DNA from: Alviniconcha marisindica
Taxonomy: Eukaryota; Mollusca; Gastropoda; Provannidae
Direction: 5' to 3'
Length of the DNA stretch: 64,000 nt
Assembly: GCA_018857735.1 (NCBI GenBank)
Contig: JABMCL010002166.1
Location: 21,001 to 85,000 of the forward strand
Below the pieces are notes generated by a model. The model did not search any database, had not been told where the DNA came from, and saw nothing but the letters and a program-made list of their open reading frames with translations. Made by a program: the position numbers and the translations under genes. Positions 58,798-64,000 of this stretch are shown piece after piece (the stretch's first letter is position 1; each line of letters opens with the position of its first letter).

Positions 58798-60168
58798 CTG
58801 CGGTGTACAACACAAAGTTCAGCTGGCTGCCCATTGTATGCTCACACAGAACAAGTCTGTTGCTACCTTTCTGGCACATACAATGACAACAATAACAATG
58901 ATTACACTGTTTATCATTTGTCAAAGGGAGGCAAGCACACAACCGAATATACTTTTCAAGAAGCAATAAAGTATTATTGTACTGTATAATGGTGCAAAGC
59001 TCATTTTTTAAATTCACATCACCTCAAGGGTCCTTCATGCCTTGTGACCCCACACCATCTTGAGGCAAGCTTGTGTGTGCAGTTGACAGGACATAAAAGT
59101 TCAGGTACTTACCAACAGTGGTCTCTAACAGCAAGGATGACTGACATGACAGTGTAAGACCCACAGTGCTGTGAGAGTGTCAGACCCACATGGGCATGAC
59201 AGTGTCAGACCCACAGTGCTGTGAGAGTGTCAGACCCACATGGGCATGACAGTGTGAGACCCACAGTGCTCTGAGAGTGTGAGGCCCACAGGGCCACAAG
59301 AGCGTGAGAACCCACAGGGCCATGAGTGTCAGACCCACAGAGCCATGAGAGCGTCAGACCCACAGGGCCATGAGAGTGCGAGACCCAGCCCATGTGGCCA
59401 TGAGAGTGTCAGACCCACAGGGCCATGAGAGCGTCAGACCCACAGGGCCATGGGAGTGCGAGACCCAGCCCATGGGGCCATGAGAGCATGAGACCCAAAG
59501 GCCCATGCGAGTGTCAGACCCACAGGCCCATGAGAGTGTCAGACCCACAGGGCCATGAGAGGGTCAGACCCACAGGGCCATGGGAGTGCGAGACCCAGCC
59601 CATGTGGCCATGAGCGTGCAAGACCCACAGGGCCATGAGAGTGGTCAGCCATGTCCATAGGGCCATGAGAGAGACCCCTACAGCCATGAGAGCGTGAGAC
59701 CCAGCCCATACGGCCATGAGAGTCTGACACCCAGCCCATACGGCCATGAGAGTCTGAGACTCAGCCCATATGGCCATGAGAGTGAGAGACCCAGCCCATA
59801 GGGCCATGGTAGTGTAAAACCCAGCCCATATGGCCATGAGAGTGTGAGACTGAGCCCATATGGCCATGAGAGTGTGAGACAGCCTATATGGCCATGAGAG
59901 TGTGGAGACTCGGCATGGGAGTGTAAAACCCAACCCATATGGTCATCAGAGTGTGAGACCCAGTCCATATGGCCATGGGAGTGTAAAACCCAACCCATAT
60001 GGCCACGAGTGTGAGACCCAGTCTGTACAGCCATGGGAATGTAAGACCCATGTGGCCAGCTTTTCATGGGTAGCTTCATGGCTTTTGCCAAAGCTGTTTG
60101 AAATAATACAAGATCTCTCTCTCTCTCTCTCTGGTGAATAAATGAGGCCTTTCTAATATATTACTTGC
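58798..60168. repeat. CFAP68 intron 2 with minisatellite (59145-60055)
   Basis: About 34 units of 24-40 bp (GTGTCAGACCCACAGGGCCA, TGAGAG, and variants with CCAGCCCATATGGCCATGAG) fill two thirds of the intron. The unit is shared with 55562-55960. The intron donor is GC instead of GT. Confidence 0.93.
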
Positions 60169-60256
60169 CTCTCAGATTTTTCAGAACGTCTGGGACGGTT
60201 GATTTCGGAACAGTGTTGTAGCTGCTGTTGTACACTGGGTTGAAGTAGTGTGCATG
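60169..60256 (-). CDS. CFAP68: CFAP68 exon 2 (HYFNPVYNSSYN)
   Basis: On the minus strand it starts after AACTTCCAG in phase 0 and encodes HAHYFNPVYNSSYNTVPKST, VPDVLKNLR and one G. It corresponds to FGHYFET-Y-TSYN of the vertebrate family. It ends AGAG|GCAAGT, a non-canonical GC donor with otherwise strong consensus. Confidence 0.9.
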
Positions 60257-60753
60257 CTGGAAGTTGAACAAAGTAAAACAATCATTGAATCAATAACATG
60301 ACGAGCATAACGACTGATTCATCTCAACCTTTTGCCGCTATTCACCTTTATTAATCACATTTTACTCTGTTTATTAATTGTACTGAAACCACCCTTTATT
60401 AATTTAACTTTAATTTAAGTGAGCGATACAGGGAAGCACCTCCAGGGTTTTTTTCAGCACTAATATTGTATTAATAATAATGATGGAAATTTGGAAAGTG
60501 TCTACCCTGCGGCGCAAAATGCTGAACAAACATAGCACACATAATGTATGTTGAGATGGAGAATGTTATCCGCAATTTAACATAATGTACACATCAACAA
60601 TGGTTCATGCTGCACATCGCACACTGTCCCCATGCTGAACTTATGATTTGGGACACGAGTCTTGGACATGAACCGGGAGGTTAACAACATGCATGTGCAC
60701 AGGTGCACATTACATCATTCATGCAAACACTCACACAAACACACACATACAGT

Positions 60754-60797
<44 letters not shown>

Positions 60798-60850
60798 ACA
60801 CACACACACACACACAAAGAGAGACAGAGACACAGAGAGAGAGTCAGTAT

Positions 60851-60914
<64 letters not shown>

Positions 60915-60941
60915 TATACTATACTATACTACACGACATAC
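60257..60941. repeat. CFAP68 intron 1 with (CA)n and (TA)n
   Basis: (CA)n at 60752-60815, GA-rich text to 60845 and (TA)n at 60852-60914, then CTATA repeats next to the exon. The rest is unique. Confidence 0.93.
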
Positions 60942-61169
60942 CTGGGATGGCAGACACTCTGCCACTTTCAGCTTCTCTAGATCGTACTTCTCCTCGCTCC
61001 AGTTCCCTATCAACGTGTCTGTTTTGTACGAGCTCTCTGTGTTGGTGCATCGCCATCCAAACTGTGTTAATTTGTGATCGTCGCTGGTGTGTGTCCAAAC
61101 TTCGCCTGCTCCACTGGCTCTGACGATCTCACGAAACGGCGGATTGTCCATGCTTTCAAAGTGGCTCAT
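60942..61169 (-). CDS. CFAP68: CFAP68 exon 1 (GWRC core domain)
   Basis: On the minus strand the first ATG (61169, context ACACCATGAG) opens MSHFESMDNPPFREIVRASG, AGEVWTHTSDDHKLTQFGWR, CTNTESSYKTDTLIGNWSEE, KYDLEKLKVAECLPSQ, then GTATGT. (F/Y)GWRCT--E--Y---TL-GNW--E(R/K)YDL-------LPSQ is the signature of the C11orf1/CFAP68 family, reported as a component of axonemal doublet microtubules. The assembled protein is 171 aa. The frame stays open upstream to about 61289 without another ATG, so this start is preferred. Confidence 0.9.
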
Positions 61170-61314
61170 GGTGTCTGTTTGGTGGTCGAAGGTTCGTGCC
61201 GAATATTTTTTTGAAATCTTAAGTGGTGGTGGCTCTGTGGGATGAGATATCTCACCAACAAGCGTCACCAGATAGCAGACGAGCTGCAAAACGGAAGCGT
61301 GGTAATGGCGTCGA

Positions 61315-61328
61315 GTTGCTCGGGTGAT
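61315..61328 (-). promoter_or_regulatory. Candidate RFX X-box upstream of CFAP68
   Basis: On the minus strand the site reads ATCACC-CG-AGCAAC, an imperfect inverted repeat with a 2-bp spacer. It fits the X-box pattern (RYYNYY, spacer, RRNRAC) bound by RFX factors in promoters of ciliary genes. It lies about 150 bp upstream of the start codon, a typical distance. Confidence 0.6.
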
Positions 61329-61494
61329 TTAATCATGTGACCGATCATGTGATCGCCGAGGTTATTTTTAGATCAGTACCCTTTTTCAATTTCCGGATTG
61401 ACTCTGTAACGAAAATCAACACAGTGCTTGAATGTTGCGGAGCTTTTCCAGTCATGTAAATATTTTTCTTGAAGTATGTACTTAATGACGTTTT

Positions 61495-61800
61495 GGGCCC
61501 AGGGTGAGGTAGTGACGCAGAGCAAGGTTCTCGCTCCCGAAAGCCAAAGCCGTAAGCACGATCGAGCGTGGTCACCAAAACAGATGGGTGACGGCCGTTA
61601 CGTGCTAGGCCGTTTTGTGTACGCCAAGAGATTTCTCCGGAGTCAAATTCTGTGCAGACTCTACTAAAAATCCTTCGGATGAGACAATAAACCGAGGTCC
61701 CCTCGTATCAGTGTATACGCACGCAAAGATCACATGTGCGGCACGCGGCTAAAGATCGGATCTTCAGTGTAGTGCAGGTCGGCAGAGTCTGGTGGACAAT
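61495..61800 (+). mobile_element. SINE-like fragment (AAACCGAGGTCCC)
   Basis: The text GTCAAATTCTGTGCAGACTC, GGATGAGACAATAAACCGAG and GTCCCCTCG resembles the conserved tail of a SINE family common in marine invertebrates (AAATTCTGTAGA, GATGAGACG-TAAACCGAGGTCCC). This is from memory and needs a library search. Confidence 0.5.
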
Positions 61801-61861
61801 GGAAACAACGAAATAACCCAGCATGCAATAAGAGTATCAGAGTCTTCATCATGCTGAAGTT

Positions 61862-62007
61862 GGACACTGTGCGAAAGAAAAGAAGAAGAAGAAGAAGAAG
61901 AAGAAGAAGAAAAAAGAAGAAAGAAAGAAGAAGAAAGAAAGAAAGAAAGAAAAAGAAAGAAAGAAAGAAAGAAGAGATAGAGGGAAAGAAAGAGAGAGAA
62001 GAAGAAG

Positions 62008-62038
<31 letters not shown>

Positions 62039-62071
62039 AGCAGAGAGAGAGAGAGAGAGAAGAGAAGAAGA

Positions 62072-62119
<48 letters not shown>

Positions 62120-62136
62120 AAAAGAAGAGAGAAAGA

Positions 62137-62214
<78 letters not shown>

Positions 62215-62323
62215 AAGAAGAGAAAAAAGAAGAAGAGAGAAGAGAGAGAAGAGAGACAGAGACAGAGACAAGAGACACAGAGAGAGAGAGAAGAGAGGAA
62301 GAGGAAGAAGAAGAAGAAGAGGA

Positions 62324-62366
<43 letters not shown>

Positions 62367-62485
62367 AGAGAAGAGAGAGAGACGAGTAGAGAGACGATAT
62401 CGGGGAAGAGAGAGAGAGAGAGAGAGAGAAGAAGAAGAAGAAGAAGAAGAAGAAGAAGAAGAAAGAAAGAAAGAAAGAAAGAAGG
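61862..62485. repeat. (GAA)n/(GA)n microsatellite, 620 bp
   Basis: Purine-only strand of GAA, GAAA and GA repeats over about 620 bp. It could adopt triplex (H-DNA) structure. The long Arg/Glu and Ser/Leu frames over it are artefacts. Bases 62490-62995 are unique. Confidence 0.97.
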
Positions 62486-62999
62486 CCCTGCGTGAATCCG
62501 ACTGCTGAGACGGCGACAAAAGCATACATTTTTTTTTATTTTATTTTTTTATGTGCGGCACGGCCTTAAATTATGCAGTAGTTACAATTATGGACCGGAG
62601 CCCGTCTGTTCTGAAAATAGACGAGCTTTGCCATGGATCTATAATTATGAGCTACCATGGACCTACGCATAGGTAGATACAATAACTAACTTTGACCTAA
62701 CACATCAGTGTGGACGTGACTGAGTCGGCGGAAATGCATAAAACTTTCCCCACCTACACTGACAGCTAGTCGATACGCATTTTTCCCCCATCTTTTTCTT
62801 CTCTCTCGCGAAAATCGCGAAAGTTGTAATCTAGCGCGTAACAGCTGGTATCGTAACCAAACCTGGAATCCACTGACATAATTATTTCAGTCAAAAGAGG
62901 ACATATATAATACAATTATACAAACAGCTTGAAGAGAAGTAAGAGCAGACAGATGAATGAATGGACGAGCTCGGAAGCTCATTCCAAACCTGTAACTTG

Positions 63000-63222
63000 T
63001 TGAATCAGCACTCAAGGGAGTTGATTAGGGCTCGAAATACGTTACAAAAGCCGCACACCAACAAAGACCTGGGTCGCCTACGGTAACTCCTCACCTGGCA
63101 TGCGTGTAAATACGAGGAACATAAACTCCACCAGAGTTGTCGGTTCAGTGTATTTGTGTTACGTATTTCGAACGCTAATTAACTCCCTTGTGTGTTGATT
63201 CTGCACGAGCGCCCTGGGCCTC
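63000..63222. mobile_element. Nested fold-back element
   Basis: The outer arms GAATCAGCACTCAAGGGAGT-TGATTAGGGCTCGAAATACG (63003-63043) and CGTATTTCGAACGCTAATTA-ACTCCCTTGTGTGTTGATTC (63162-63202) are reverse complements with few mismatches. Between them lies one arm of the 36534-36708 fold-back (AACTCCTCACCTGGCATGCG, AACATAAACTCCACCAG). Confidence 0.8.
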
Positions 63223-63327
63223 GTTCTGTTTTTAGATCTGTAACTTGTGGGCTGCTGACACTCGGCGAGAAAAAAGGACAAGTTATTTAAAGGCAGATCT
63301 ATTTAAAGGATGACCTCAGTATCATGG

Positions 63328-63510
63328 TTCAGGAGCTGTGTGAGAGTCGAGGTGGACGTCCTGGACTGTCCGTCCTAACGAGCCTTCTGGTTTACCGTGG
63401 ACGTAAAGATTTATTGCACCGTGCTTCGGCATTGGTCACAACTTGTCCCTAATATGTCAGTTGACATCTGTGGACATAAAGCATCACTTCATCATCATCA
63501 TCATGGACCT
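63328..63510 (+). mobile_element. Dispersed SINE-like element, near full length
   Basis: GAGCTGTGTGAGAGTCGAGG, GTCCTAACGAGCCTTCTGGT, GCATTGGTCACAACTTGTCC, GACATAAAGCATCACTTCAT and a (CAT)n end. It is the same element as 19395-19580. Confidence 0.82.
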
Positions 63511-63669
63511 CAGTACAGGTCCCTGAGCGGACGCTATCTACTCTTTTAAACTAGGTTAACCCTTTTCGCTGCCCCGGCAAAGAAATTGTCACGGTGGTGC
63601 ACTTTCGGCTTTTCAGAACTAGCCACAGAGCTAAAGCTCACCACAAAACAATGATTTAAAAACTTACTC

Positions 63670-63731
63670 CCCCTCCCCCTCAAAGAGAGAGAGGGGGGGG
63701 AGAGAGGAGAGAGAGGAGAGAGAGAGAGAGA

Positions 63732-63767
<36 letters not shown>

Positions 63768-63794
63768 AGAAAGAAGGGCATGGGGGTGTGTGTG

Positions 63795-63860
<66 letters not shown>

Positions 63861-63878
63861 AGAAAGAAAGAAAGAAAG

Positions 63879-63970
<92 letters not shown>
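63670..63970. repeat. (GA)n / (TG)n microsatellites
   Basis: (GA)n with GGG interruptions, (GAAA)n at about 63861-63880, (TG)n at 63884-63930 and (GA)n to 63970. Confidence 0.97.
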
Positions 63971-63974
<4 letters not shown>

Positions 63975-64000
63975 CAAATCAGTTTCAAGCAGTACATTAT

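Noticed and set aside
61170..61289. Upstream-extended CFAP68 start
   Set aside because: The frame is open to 61289 but the first codon there is TTG; no ATG occurs before 61169, which has a reasonable context.
61851..62529. Arg/Glu- and Ser/Leu-rich open frames near the right end
   Set aside because: Translations of the (GA)n/(GAA)n microsatellite.

Overview
The window is eukaryotic nuclear DNA from an animal, most likely a mollusc and probably a marine gastropod. The evidence is short coding exons with GT-AG introns, very long introns, abundant microsatellites, minisatellites and poly-G runs, several copies of a tRNA-headed SINE, and animal orthologues of four genes. The clade is inferred from the style of the genes and repeats; no marker in the window fixes it. 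No prokaryotic, CRISPR or viral content was seen.

Four genes can be assembled exon by exon with matching intron phases. (1) 1-25337, +: the 3' part of nicastrin (NCSTN), the substrate-recruiting subunit of gamma-secretase. Its 5' end lies outside the window, and it has two alternative exons for the transmembrane segment and C-terminus. (2) 38811-about 43600, -: a CKS1/CKS2-type cyclin-dependent kinase regulatory subunit of 97 aa, with an untranslated first exon. (3) 43881-52497, +: SDHC, the cytochrome b560 membrane anchor of mitochondrial complex II, complete in six exons and 168 aa. (4) 58598-61169, -: CFAP68 (C11orf1 family), a ciliary/axonemal protein, complete in three exons and 171 aa. 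NCSTN and CKS converge, CKS and SDHC diverge from a shared region of about 0.3 kb, and SDHC and CFAP68 converge. No functional operon-like relation is implied, but NCSTN, CKS1B and SDHC all lie on human 1q, so the linkage may be ancient.

Most of the rest is repeat. NCSTN introns: exon-edge arrays (34-300, 2995-4545, 5373-6110, 8330-10070, 11700-14474), a 31-bp array (4616-5153), a CTGTATTTGTCT-like array (10190-11620), a 107-bp element array (15000-15660), a 48-bp array (20195-21105), a 51/117-bp array (21755-24525) and a 31-bp array (24535-25020). The NCSTN-CKS interval has two SINEs, poly-G arrays and a 2.4-kb minisatellite (32250-34650). The SDHC-CFAP68 interval has a 1.6-kb 36-bp array (56545-58180) and a smaller array whose unit recurs inside a CFAP68 intron.

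The most unusual feature is that many of these arrays are not independent of the genes. In NCSTN, SDHC and CKS the repeat unit straddles an exon-intron junction, so the end of a real exon and its splice site are repeated in the neighbouring intron (2 to about 45 copies). I see this at seven junctions in three unrelated genes on both strands. It would multiply splice donors or acceptors and, at one place, whole coding exons. Together with the alternative NCSTN membrane exons it is the main thing to check here.
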